DNA from: Rhodocyclaceae bacterium
GTDB lineage: Bacteria > Pseudomonadota > Gammaproteobacteria > Burkholderiales > Rhodocyclaceae
Direction: 5' to 3'
Length of the DNA: 64,000 bases
NCBI GenBank assembly: GCA_030824115.1
Contig: JAVBYI010000004.1
Location: forward strand, 248,001-312,000
Below are positions 1 to 7,732 of this stretch, one piece after another. The position numbers were made by a program, and so were the translations under genes. Each line of letters begins with the position of its first letter. Position 1 is the first letter of the stretch. Under the pieces are notes generated by a model that was not told the DNA's origin, made no database searches, and was given only the letters and a program-made list of their open reading frames with translations.

Positions 1-1
1 C

Positions 2-1351
2 CCATTTCATCTGCGACGCAACTCGGCAGAATTGCTGAGAAATGTGACCTTGCAAGCCGACTCGGTGGGAGAAACGCTCTACTTTGGCATACAGTTAATC
101 GCCGAAATTATGGTGTTGCTCGGGGTTGGCGTCCTGTTGCTCCTGGTCGAACCAGTGGGTGCGATGTCAGTAGTTATCTTGTTTGGCTTGGCCGGATGGG
201 GATTTTTGCTACTAACCCGCCGCCGAATTGCGGCATGGGGTTCAGCACTTCAATTGCACCAATCCCAGCGTTTGCGCCATCTCAATCAGGGGCTTGGTAG
301 TCTTAAAGAAATAAAGTTGTTAGGCCGGGAAAACCGCTTTGTCGCGTTATTTGCCGAGCACACGAAAAAAGCCCTGCGGGCCGGGCAACGGCAGTTGACG
401 CTACAACAGTTCCCGAGGCTTTGGCTCGAGTTGCTCGCGGTGGCCGGCCTGGTGGGCCTCGTTCTGACGATGCAAGGGCGGGGGCGCAGTCTCGATAGTC
501 TGCTGCCAACGCTAGGCTTGTTCGCGGCGGCAGCGTTTCGTCTGATGCCATCTGTCACGCGCATCATCAATGCAATCCAAACCTTGCGCTTTGGCTATTC
601 GGCGATTGCCAATCTCAACCATGAGCTGGACGAACCCCGGCAGGCGCAAACAACAACAAATGCATCAGAGCCAAGCGGGCAGATGTTCAACGACCGGATC
701 GAAATAGCAAACCTGACATATCGATATCCCGGGGCAACACAGGCGGCACTTGAGTCCATATCACTGCAGATAAATCGTGGGGAGTTCATCGGGCTGGTGG
801 GGGCCAGCGGTGCCGGCAAAAGTACCCTAGTGGATGTGCTGCTGGGATTGCTGCCGGTAGCCCCCGACATGCTGATCGTCGATGGCAAACCGGTTGCCGA
901 TAACCTGCGCCACTGGCAAAAGCAGATTGGCTACGTACCGCAAACCATTTACCTGACAGATGATTCGCTCCGACGAAACATCGCATTGGGTGTCGAGGAC
1001 GAATCAATTGACGATGAGGCGGTGTGGTCGGCATTACGAGCCGCGCAACTTGAAAGCTTCGTTCGATCTACTCCGGAGGGGCTGGATTTGATCGTGGGGG
1101 AAAGGGGTACTCGACTCTCTGGCGGGCAGCGGCAACGAATTGGCATCGCCCGTGCCCTGTATCACTCACCGGCGCTACTCGTACTTGATGAAGCAACCAG
1201 TGCCTTGGATAATGATACCGAAGCGGAAGTGATGTCGGCCATTACGGGCCTGAAAGGCATCAAGACCATCATCATCATTGCACACCGCCTGACCACCATA
1301 GCGCATTGCGATAGGGTCTATCGATTCGAGAAGGGGCACCTCGTTGATTGA
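2..1351 (+). CDS. ABC transporter, permease-ATPase fusion, PglK-like lipid-linked glycan flippase (5' end cut by window)
   Basis: The reading frame is open from base 2, so the true start lies upstream and 449 codons are visible. The first ~225 residues form hydrophobic helices of a transmembrane half, including a long segment near 35-65. The rest is an ATPase domain with Walker A GASGAGKST (bases 800-826), signature LSGGQRQR (near base 1115), Walker B LLVLDEA and a switch His in IIAHRLT. The arrangement is that of exporter half-transporters such as MsbA and PglK/WlaB. Because it heads a glycan locus with PglC/D/E/F homologues, flipping of an undecaprenyl-PP-linked oligosaccharide across the inner membrane is the likely role (inference). 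A lipid or other polysaccharide exporter is the alternative. It overlaps the next gene by 8 bases. Confidence 0.85.
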   Translation, partial: PFHLRRNSAELLRNVTLQADSVGETLYFGIQLIAEIMVLLGVGVLLLLVEPVGAMSVVILFGLAGWGFLLLTRRRIAAWGSALQLHQSQRLRHLNQGLGSLKEIKLLGRENRFVALFAEHTKKALRAGQRQLTLQQFPRLWLELLAVAGLVGLVLTMQGRGRSLDSLLPTLGLFAAAAFRLMPSVTRIINAIQTLRFGYSAIANLNHELDEPRQAQTTTNASEPSGQMFNDRIEIANLTYRYPGATQAALESISLQINRGEFIGLVGASGAGKSTLVDVLLGLLPVAPDMLIVDGKPVADNLRHWQKQIGYVPQTIYLTDDSLRRNIALGVEDESIDDEAVWSALRAAQLESFVRSTPEGLDLIVGERGTRLSGGQRQRIGIARALYHSPALLVLDEATSALDNDTEAEVMSAITGLKGIKTIIIIAHRLTTIAHCDRVYRFEKGHLVD

Positions 1352-2360
1352 AAACAAGCCGCATACCCTGATCATTGCTGAAGCAGGCGTGAACCATAAT
1401 GGTGATCCCGATACGGCGCTCAGATTGGTCGATGCGGCTGCGGAGGCAGGTGCTGATTGTGTGAAATTTCAGACTTTTCAGGCTTCCAGGCTGGTGAGTA
1501 TCAATGCTCCAAAAGCGGAGTATCAGTTGCGCACGACGGATGCGGGGCAATCGCAATACGAAATGCTGCAGCACTTCGAACTCTCCCGCGAACTGCACGA
1601 GCAACTGATCAGTCGATGCAGCCAGAAGGGCATTACTTTCCTGTCCACGGCCTTCGATCCGGCCAGCCTTGATCTATTGCTGGCGCTGGGCATCGATACC
1701 ATCAAGATTCCTTCGGGAGAACTGACCAACCTGCCTGAGCTACGTCGCATGGGTGGCCTCGGCCTACCCGTCATATTGTCAACGGGTATGGCTACCCTGG
1801 GTGAAATAGAGGCGGCGATTGATGTCCTTGAACACTCGGGTTTGCAGCGCAAACACATCACCGTCCTGCATTGCACAACGGAATACCCCACCCCAATGGC
1901 CGAGGTAAACCTGCGGGCCATGTGTGCGATCCGTGAGGCATTCGGCGTGTCCGTTGGCTATTCCGACCACACTGCCGGAATCGAGGTGGCCATAGCCGCA
2001 GTGGCCATGGGCGCGACAGTCATTGAAAAGCACTTTACGCTGGATCGCAATCTTCCGGGGCCTGACCACAGGGCAAGTCTGGAACCGACAGAACTGAAGG
2101 CAATGGTGGCGGCCATTCGCAACATCGAGTTGGCCTTGGGGGATGGCATCAAGCGCCCCGGTCCTAGTGAAAGTCGAAATAAGCCAGTAGCACGTAAGTC
2201 GTTGGTCGCGGCACAACCCATTGTGGCAGGTGAGGCATTCAGTCCTGACAATCTGGCAGTGAAGCGGCCCGGCAGCGGAATCTCCCCAATGCGTTGGGAT
2301 GAGGTGATTGGCAGGGCCGCTCCACGCGATTTTGCTGCAGATGAGTTGATTGAGCTATGA
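1344..2360 (+). CDS. neuB: N-acetylneuraminate/legionaminate synthase family (NeuB/LegI-like)
   Basis: This 338-aa protein condenses phosphoenolpyruvate with an N-acetylhexosamine-type sugar to give a nonulosonic acid. An N-terminal NeuB TIM barrel begins IIAEAGVNHNG and contains VKFQTF, a STGMA strand end, LHCTTEYP and EKHFTLD. A C-terminal SAF (antifreeze-like) domain of about 60 residues follows, with RKSLVA and VKRPGSGI. Family length is normal. The start is TTG at 1344, supported by AAGGGG eight bases upstream and no nearby ATG. The neighbours (NeuC/LegG-like and PtmE-like) favour a legionaminic-type product over sialic acid. A second, clearly different synthase (PseI) lies at 24148. Sialic acid synthase remains possible because sequence alone does not separate NeuB from LegI. 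Confidence 0.9.
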   Translation: MIENKPHTLIIAEAGVNHNGDPDTALRLVDAAAEAGADCVKFQTFQASRLVSINAPKAEYQLRTTDAGQSQYEMLQHFELSRELHEQLISRCSQKGITFLSTAFDPASLDLLLALGIDTIKIPSGELTNLPELRRMGGLGLPVILSTGMATLGEIEAAIDVLEHSGLQRKHITVLHCTTEYPTPMAEVNLRAMCAIREAFGVSVGYSDHTAGIEVAIAAVAMGATVIEKHFTLDRNLPGPDHRASLEPTELKAMVAAIRNIELALGDGIKRPGPSESRNKPVARKSLVAAQPIVAGEAFSPDNLAVKRPGSGISPMRWDEVIGRAAPRDFAADELIEL

Positions 2361-3550
2361 CGGTACGCAAGATCTGCGTCGTTACCGGCAGCCGTGCGGA
2401 CTATGGATTGTTACGCTGGCTGATGGAGGGCATACAACAGGCGCCAGATCTTGAACTGCAGATTATTGCCACCGGCATGCATTTGTCCCCGGAATTCGGG
2501 CTCACCTACAAAGCGATCGAGGACGATGGCTTCGTTATTTCACACAAGCTTGAAATGTTGCTGAGCTCGGATACGCCCTGTGGCATTGCCAAATCGATGG
2601 GCTTGGGCATGATCGGCTTTGCCGATGCCTATGCACAACTGGCGCCGGACCTGGTTTTTTTGGTGGGCGACCGTTTTGAAATGCTTGCAGCAGCATCAGC
2701 GGCATTGGTTGCACGCATCCCGGTGGCACACGCGCATGGTGGGGAGATCACCGAGGGCGCCTTCGATGAGTCGATACGTCACGCGGTCACCAAGATGTCG
2801 CACCTGCATTTCGTGGCGGCGGAAGAATATCGGCAGCGTGTCATTCAGCTCGGTGAAAATCCCCAACATGTTTACCATGTGGGAGGGCTGGGACTGGACA
2901 ACATCACGCGCCTGCCCTTGCTTGATCGAGCCGCGTTGGAAAAGTCACTTGACTTCCGTTTGGGCCCGCGCAATCTAATGATTACCTTTCATCCAGTGAC
3001 GCTTGATCCGCAGGGCTCCTCAAATGAAATGGCCGAGCTGCTGGCAGCGCTCGACGCGTTAGAAGAGACAAACCTCATCTTCACCCTGCCGAACGCCGAT
3101 ACGGGAGGGCGGGAGTTGATCAACATGGTCAATGATTTTGTCGGGCGTCACCCCAATGCACGAGCCTATCCCTCGCTTGGCCAATTGCGCTATCTATCTT
3201 GTTTGCACCATGTCGATGGTGTGGTGGGCAATTCGTCAAGTGGTCTGATAGAGGCACCCGCATTCCGTATTGGCACCATCAACATCGGCATGCGTCAGCA
3301 AGGGCGGCTACGAGCGGTCAGTGTCATCGATTGCGAGCCGGACCGTCAAGCGATATCCATGGCGCTAAGGCGGCTGTATTCAGCGGAACACCGCGCCAAG
3401 CTGGCTGATGTCGTCAACCCGTACGGTGATGGCGGCGCCAGTTCGCGAATACTCGATGTTTTGTCTGAGGTATCGCTCGATGGAATCACCAAAAAGCAGT
3501 TTCATGACTTGCCGCTTGCTAAAACCAAGGCAAGTCCGGAGGTGGGTTAA
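2357..3550 (+). CDS. neuC: NDP-N-acetyl sugar 2-epimerase, hydrolysing (NeuC/LegG-like)
   Basis: A 397-aa GT-B-fold enzyme that releases the nucleotide while inverting C2, giving the free sugar used by the NeuB-type synthase. It begins CVVTGSRADYGLLRWL, the usual NeuC opening, and carries GDRFEML, HAHGGEITEGAFDE and TFHPVTLD, then a C-terminal half with GNSSSGLIEAP, typical of UDP-GlcNAc 2-epimerases. It overlaps neuB by 4 bases (ATGA), indicating translational coupling. Substrate could be UDP-GlcNAc (sialic acid route) or a GDP- or UDP-2,4-diacetamido sugar (LegG). The adjacent PtmE-like guanylyltransferase makes a legionaminic route more likely (inference). Confidence 0.9.
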   Translation: MTVRKICVVTGSRADYGLLRWLMEGIQQAPDLELQIIATGMHLSPEFGLTYKAIEDDGFVISHKLEMLLSSDTPCGIAKSMGLGMIGFADAYAQLAPDLVFLVGDRFEMLAAASAALVARIPVAHAHGGEITEGAFDESIRHAVTKMSHLHFVAAEEYRQRVIQLGENPQHVYHVGGLGLDNITRLPLLDRAALEKSLDFRLGPRNLMITFHPVTLDPQGSSNEMAELLAALDALEETNLIFTLPNADTGGRELINMVNDFVGRHPNARAYPSLGQLRYLSCLHHVDGVVGNSSSGLIEAPAFRIGTINIGMRQQGRLRAVSVIDCEPDRQAISMALRRLYSAEHRAKLADVVNPYGDGGASSRILDVLSEVSLDGITKKQFHDLPLAKTKASPEVG

Positions 3551-4590
3551 TGGAAAAATGGAAAGAAGTGGTCGTTGGCCCTGATACACCGCTGGGTGAA
3601 ACCATCAGGCGCATTGATGCCAGTGCCATGCAGATTGCATTGGTGGTCGACGAAGACGGGCGGTTGCAGGGGGTCGTGACAGATGGTGATATCCGCCGTG
3701 CAATGATTGATGGTCATGGTGTCGAGTATCCCACCGCCGGCGTGATGACAAAATCTCCGCTTACCCTTCCTTGGAACACGACGTCAGACCACGCCCTGAG
3801 CCACATGCGCCGCTATTCGATTCATCACGTGCCCCTGGTAGATGACGCTGGCGTGTTGTGTGGCGTGTATTTCATCGACGAGTTAATCGGCGTCGTAAAA
3901 CATCCCAATCCGGTTGTCTTGATGGCTGGTGGTTTGGGCACACGTCTGCGCCCACTTACGGAGTCTTGCCCTAAACCATTATTGCCAGTAGGAGGTACCC
4001 CGATTCTGGAGCGCATTATCGAACGCTTTGTAGAGCAGGGCTTCGAGAAGTTCTACATCTCGGTCAATTACATGGCCGAGATGATCAAGGCACATTTCGG
4101 GAGTGGTGAGCGCTGGGGCATCTCGATCGAGTATCTACATGAAAACCAGCGGCTCGGTACGGCTGGTGCGCTGTCATTGCTCCCCGAGCGGCCAGCACAT
4201 CCGCTCATTGTGATGAATGGCGATCTGCTGACAGAGATTGATTTTGTGGCACTGTTGCGTGAGCACGCCGCCCGTAAGGTGCTTGCCACCATGGCGGTAC
4301 GCGAGTATGAAATGCAGATCCCTTACGGTGTCGTGAGCGTCGACGCTGGCTTTATCTCATCCATTCAAGAGAAGCCTCTGCACAAATTCCTGGTCAATGC
4401 CGGCATCTATGTACTTGAACCGGCAGCATTGGCATACATTTCTGAGGGTTATATCGACATGACTGCCCTGTTTGAAAAGGTCAAAGCTGATGGTCAGGCG
4501 TGGGCCTATCCGCTGCGGGAGTATTGGGTGGATATCGGCCGCCTGGAAGATCTGGAGGCCGTACAATTTGCCCTTCAGTCTGCAGGCTGA
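3550..4590 (+). CDS. ptmE: CBS-domain nucleotidyltransferase, PtmE-like (glucosamine-1-phosphate guanylyltransferase)
   Basis: 346 aa. Two CBS repeats occupy about residues 1-115 (VVTDGDIRR in the first, HHVPLVDDAG in the second). A sugar-nucleotide transferase domain follows with the signature MAGGLGTRLRPLTE and KPLLPVGG near residues 125-150 and MNGDLLTEIDF later. This CBS-plus-transferase architecture is that of Campylobacter PtmE, which makes GDP-glucosamine at the start of the GDP-dependent legionaminic acid pathway. The start codon overlaps the stop of neuC (TAATG). The next gene starts 22 bases after it. Other CBS-linked hexose-1-phosphate transferases look alike, so the guanylyl specificity is inferred from context. 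Confidence 0.82.
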   Translation: MEKWKEVVVGPDTPLGETIRRIDASAMQIALVVDEDGRLQGVVTDGDIRRAMIDGHGVEYPTAGVMTKSPLTLPWNTTSDHALSHMRRYSIHHVPLVDDAGVLCGVYFIDELIGVVKHPNPVVLMAGGLGTRLRPLTESCPKPLLPVGGTPILERIIERFVEQGFEKFYISVNYMAEMIKAHFGSGERWGISIEYLHENQRLGTAGALSLLPERPAHPLIVMNGDLLTEIDFVALLREHAARKVLATMAVREYEMQIPYGVVSVDAGFISSIQEKPLHKFLVNAGIYVLEPAALAYISEGYIDMTALFEKVKADGQAWAYPLREYWVDIGRLEDLEAVQFALQSAG

Positions 4591-4612
4591 ACAATTCTTG
4601 CCTCCGCACCCT

Positions 4613-5707
4613 ATGCCCATCGACCTGAAACAACTGTTGTCCCCTGAGAAATTCATCCCGTTCTATCGTGACCGGCGGGATCAGACGGGTAAGGCCTTGC
4701 CACCAATTGCCGTCGAACTGCATTGGACATCCGACTGTAACTACGACTGTGTTCATTGCTCCTATGGGAGCAGGCGGCAATCCAAGGGGCGGCTGACACC
4801 AGATCAAATCGATGGGGTTGTGTCTGATCTGGTCGAGTTGAAGACTGCAGCTGCTTACATTTCCGGTGGTGGCGAGCCGACAGTGCTTAAGGGATGGCAA
4901 AACTACGCGCAACGTTTGATGGAAGGTGGCGTAGAAGTGGCGTTAATTACAAATGGTGTTGCCTTGGCGCCAGCACAGGCGAACACGCTTTGCCGCATGA
5001 ACTACATCGCAGTTTCAGTCTATTCCACTGATGAAGATGAATATCGGCGTATTACCGAAAGCAAGTACTTTGACCGCCAGTGGTCAGTTCCCGGTTTGGT
5101 CCGGCAGTCTGGTGGCAAGGCGATCATCGGCGCTCGCTGTGTGCTGAATAGTGTCAATTACAAAAATCTGCTCTCGATCTATCAGCGGGCGCGCGAGGCA
5201 GGTTTCGACTACATCATCTTCATTCCGGCTGTCGATTACGAAGGACGTGGTGTCAGCCTCGGTGCCGAAGCCATCCGGGAAGTGCTCGACGATATTGCCG
5301 CCCATGCAGGAGAGTTTGATCCGGCATTTACCAACGCACTCGATCTGCTGACGCGCAACGTGGCTCACTACGCGCCGCAGGACTACCGCACCCGGTTCTT
5401 AGTCCCTCCCACGGGTTGTGCGGCGATCAATATCGGTGCCAATGCATTCGTAAATTATTGCGGTGGCGTATGGCTTTGCCAGCCGCACATCGGTGATCAG
5501 CGCTATTGCATTGGCAACCTCAATGATCATCGTTTTATCGACATATGGAATTCATCGCGACATGCGAGCGTTATCGCTAGCCTTAATCGCAACTTTATTA
5601 ACGGTGTTTGCCGTAACTGTCGTTCGATAGTATTCAACCAAATGGCTGATAGTTTTGAGCACGGTGATCAGAAGGTTGGTGAGTCTGGATATGATCCATT
5701 TCTTTGA
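4613..5707 (+). CDS. Radical SAM protein with SPASM-like C-terminal cysteines, unknown substrate
   Basis: 364 aa. The radical SAM cluster motif is CNYDCVHC (CX3CX2C) near residue 38, followed by the SAM-binding GGGEPT strand. A second set of cysteines lies near the C-terminus (GCAAINIG, YCGGVWLCQPH, CRNCRS), with the GNLND-F-DIWNS pattern usual in SPASM/twitch domains that hold extra Fe-S clusters. The start at 4613 was preferred because the longer frame from 4472 runs 119 bases back into the ptmE-like gene. Placement between ulosonate genes and an amidotransferase suggests radical modification of a sugar, but no function can be assigned. Confidence 0.8.
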   Translation: MPIDLKQLLSPEKFIPFYRDRRDQTGKALPPIAVELHWTSDCNYDCVHCSYGSRRQSKGRLTPDQIDGVVSDLVELKTAAAYISGGGEPTVLKGWQNYAQRLMEGGVEVALITNGVALAPAQANTLCRMNYIAVSVYSTDEDEYRRITESKYFDRQWSVPGLVRQSGGKAIIGARCVLNSVNYKNLLSIYQRAREAGFDYIIFIPAVDYEGRGVSLGAEAIREVLDDIAAHAGEFDPAFTNALDLLTRNVAHYAPQDYRTRFLVPPTGCAAINIGANAFVNYCGGVWLCQPHIGDQRYCIGNLNDHRFIDIWNSSRHASVIASLNRNFINGVCRNCRSIVFNQMADSFEHGDQKVGESGYDPFL

Positions 5708-5846
5708 CTCTGTCAGGATTGGTAATGATTTGTATAAATCAGTCCCAACCGAATCCCAATTCATTGTCGATGAAGTTTGGCGGTCGAAGCAGTGTTGTGC
5801 TATTTCCGGCTACGATATTAGCTACGGGGTGGTGAGCGATGCCTGA
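5691..5846 (+). CDS. Possible small ORF, 51 aa, bridging two genes
   Basis: An ATG-initiated frame begins 17 bases before the radical SAM stop and ends 8 bases into the methyltransferase gene, so it spans the whole gap with coupled overlaps at both ends. The protein starts MIHFFDSVRIGNDLY and includes FIVDEVW and a CC pair. It has no obvious signal peptide or membrane segment and I do not recognise it. A weak GGTGAG lies about 11 bases upstream. It could be a small partner of the radical SAM enzyme or simply an open frame that holds the methyltransferase ribosome-binding site. Confidence 0.4.
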   Translation: MIHFFDSVRIGNDLYKSVPTESQFIVDEVWRSKQCCAISGYDISYGVVSDA

Positions 5847-6465
5847 CCAAAAGTTGGTGGACTACCATGACTATGTAATCAGTGAGGGCCGCTTTATTGG
5901 CCGTTTCGAAGAGATGTACAAGGCATGTGAGAATCCTTGGCCGGAATCGGCGGACGACCTTGAGTTAAATCCGATTTCCAGCTATGCGGCGACACTACTG
6001 GCACGCCATGGTTTCAAACGAATATTTAGCTTCGGAATGGGAAAGGGTACTCATCTTGCGTGGCTTGGCGGTAAGGTTCCTGGACTTTCGTTAGCTGGTT
6101 GCGATATATCTCCCACAGCAATTTCCGAAGCAACGGTACGACACCCTGAGATTAACGCTAGTGTTGCCGATGCCGCTAATTTTATTGAGAGCGATATCGA
6201 GTTTGATGTCTTGCTATTTCGGGAGGTAATTTGGTACATCCTCACCGACTGGCAGCAGTTATGTACTACATTAAAACAGAAATATGCTGGCCGCTATGTA
6301 TTAGTTGAACTGACTTTTTACGATGATCAGCGTTATGGAGTCGAGTATTTTGACGGACCGGATGAGTTTATTCTGCGCTTTCCTTTCACGATACTGGAGG
6401 TTCTCCGGCACCACGTGACCCCCCAGCAGCGTGAGGGAATGGTGTTGATATTGGCACGTATTTGA
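5839..6465 (+). CDS. Class I SAM-dependent methyltransferase
   Basis: 208 aa. The Rossmann SAM-binding start is FSFGMGKGTHLAWL near residues 60-75, followed by the acidic loop GCDISPTAISEA and VLLFREVIWYIL at the position of motif IV, as in small-molecule methyltransferases. There is no membrane segment. A GGGGTGGTGAG stretch upstream of the ATG is a strong ribosome-binding site. It may methylate a sugar of this glycan (inference); two other methyltransferases occur at 25268 and 28727. Confidence 0.75.
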   Translation: MPDQKLVDYHDYVISEGRFIGRFEEMYKACENPWPESADDLELNPISSYAATLLARHGFKRIFSFGMGKGTHLAWLGGKVPGLSLAGCDISPTAISEATVRHPEINASVADAANFIESDIEFDVLLFREVIWYILTDWQQLCTTLKQKYAGRYVLVELTFYDDQRYGVEYFDGPDEFILRFPFTILEVLRHHVTPQQREGMVLILARI

Positions 6466-6506
6466 TTTAATTGACAACGAGTAACCGACTCGAGGGAATG
6501 GATAAC

Positions 6507-7706
6507 ATGGAAGACCAGATCGAAAAAAGAAAATTGGAAATCACAGACCGTCAGGTTCTGGAGTTACCACAGGATGTTCGCTTTTGTACTCGATGTGTGA
6601 TGTCCAACCAGCGGCCGCGAATTACCTTTGACGAGCATGGTGTTTGTAGCGCGTGCCGATATGCTGAGTACAAGCAGTCTAAAATTGACTGGGATGCCCG
6701 TCGCCGCGAGTTTATTGCACTGTGTGATCGTTTTCGTAGCAAGGATGGGTCTTATGATGTGGTCGTACCCTGTAGTGGCGGGAAGGATTCTTCGACCATT
6801 GCCCACCGGCTGAAAGCTGAATACGGCATGCATCCGCTAAGCGTGACATTTTCGCCACCAGTGTATTCGGATATTGGCTGGAAGAACCTGCGCCGGTTTA
6901 TAGATGCTGGTTTCGATCATGTACTGGTATCGCCTCGAGGTGACGTCAATCGGGCATTGACGCGCCTAAGTTTTGAACTTTATGGCGATCATAATGAGAT
7001 TTTTGATCGAGGCCAGATGTCCGCCCCGTTTCGCGTAGCAGCGCAGCACGGCATCCGCTTGGTGATGTATGGCGAGAACGGTGAAGCAGAATATGGCGGC
7101 TCCTCTAATTACAACGAATGTCCGGGTTTGCCATGGGATGCGTTTGAAAAGGTCTACTACAGCGAGAATCTCGACAAGATCTGTAGTCTTGCTAATGAAC
7201 TGGGTTACACGAAGTCTCTGACATTGAATGATATGTCGTCATATCGATTACCTCCGATCGAGGATTTGCGCAAGCTTGGCTTGGAAATGCATTGGTTCGG
7301 GTATTACCATCATTGGATTCCTCAGGAAAACTATTACTACGCTGCTAAGAACACGGGGTTTCATGCGAGTCCGGAGGGGCGCATGGAGGGAACCTACTCG
7401 AAGTACGCACAGCTTGATGATTTGACTGACGCATTCCTGTATTACATGATGTTTATCAAGTATGGTTTTGGGCGCTGTACTTCAGACGCTGCTCATGAAA
7501 TTCGCGACGGTCACTTGACACGCGAAGAGGGGGTAGCATTAGTCAGAAAATATGATGGCGAGTTTCCCGAGAAGACTTTCCACGTTTTTCTCGACTACCT
7601 ACAAATTGACGAGGGAACGTTCTGGCGTACTGTGGATAAGTTTCGGCAAAAGCACATTTGGACTCGTCAAGACGGGGAGTGGAGATTACGTGCGCAAGTA
7701 AGCTAA
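6507..7706 (+). CDS. pseA: N-acetyl sugar amidotransferase (PseA/WbpG family)
   Basis: 399 aa. The N-terminus has paired cysteines (FCTRCVMS and CSACRYAE) expected to bind zinc, then the PP-loop ATP-pyrophosphatase motif PCSGGKDSS near residues 90-98. The family converts an N-acetyl group of a nonulosonic acid or uronic acid into an acetamidino group, using ammonia delivered by HisH/HisF paralogues, which are encoded at 9613-11228. A GAGGG ten bases ahead of the ATG at 6507 favours this start over TTG 6471 or ATG 6498. The acceptor here could be the legionaminic-type or the pseudaminic-type sugar; sequence does not decide. Confidence 0.88.
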   Translation: MEDQIEKRKLEITDRQVLELPQDVRFCTRCVMSNQRPRITFDEHGVCSACRYAEYKQSKIDWDARRREFIALCDRFRSKDGSYDVVVPCSGGKDSSTIAHRLKAEYGMHPLSVTFSPPVYSDIGWKNLRRFIDAGFDHVLVSPRGDVNRALTRLSFELYGDHNEIFDRGQMSAPFRVAAQHGIRLVMYGENGEAEYGGSSNYNECPGLPWDAFEKVYYSENLDKICSLANELGYTKSLTLNDMSSYRLPPIEDLRKLGLEMHWFGYYHHWIPQENYYYAAKNTGFHASPEGRMEGTYSKYAQLDDLTDAFLYYMMFIKYGFGRCTSDAAHEIRDGHLTREEGVALVRKYDGEFPEKTFHVFLDYLQIDEGTFWRTVDKFRQKHIWTRQDGEWRLRAQVS

Positions 7707-7732
7707 TAAACTGAGCAAAGTGCAATAACATC

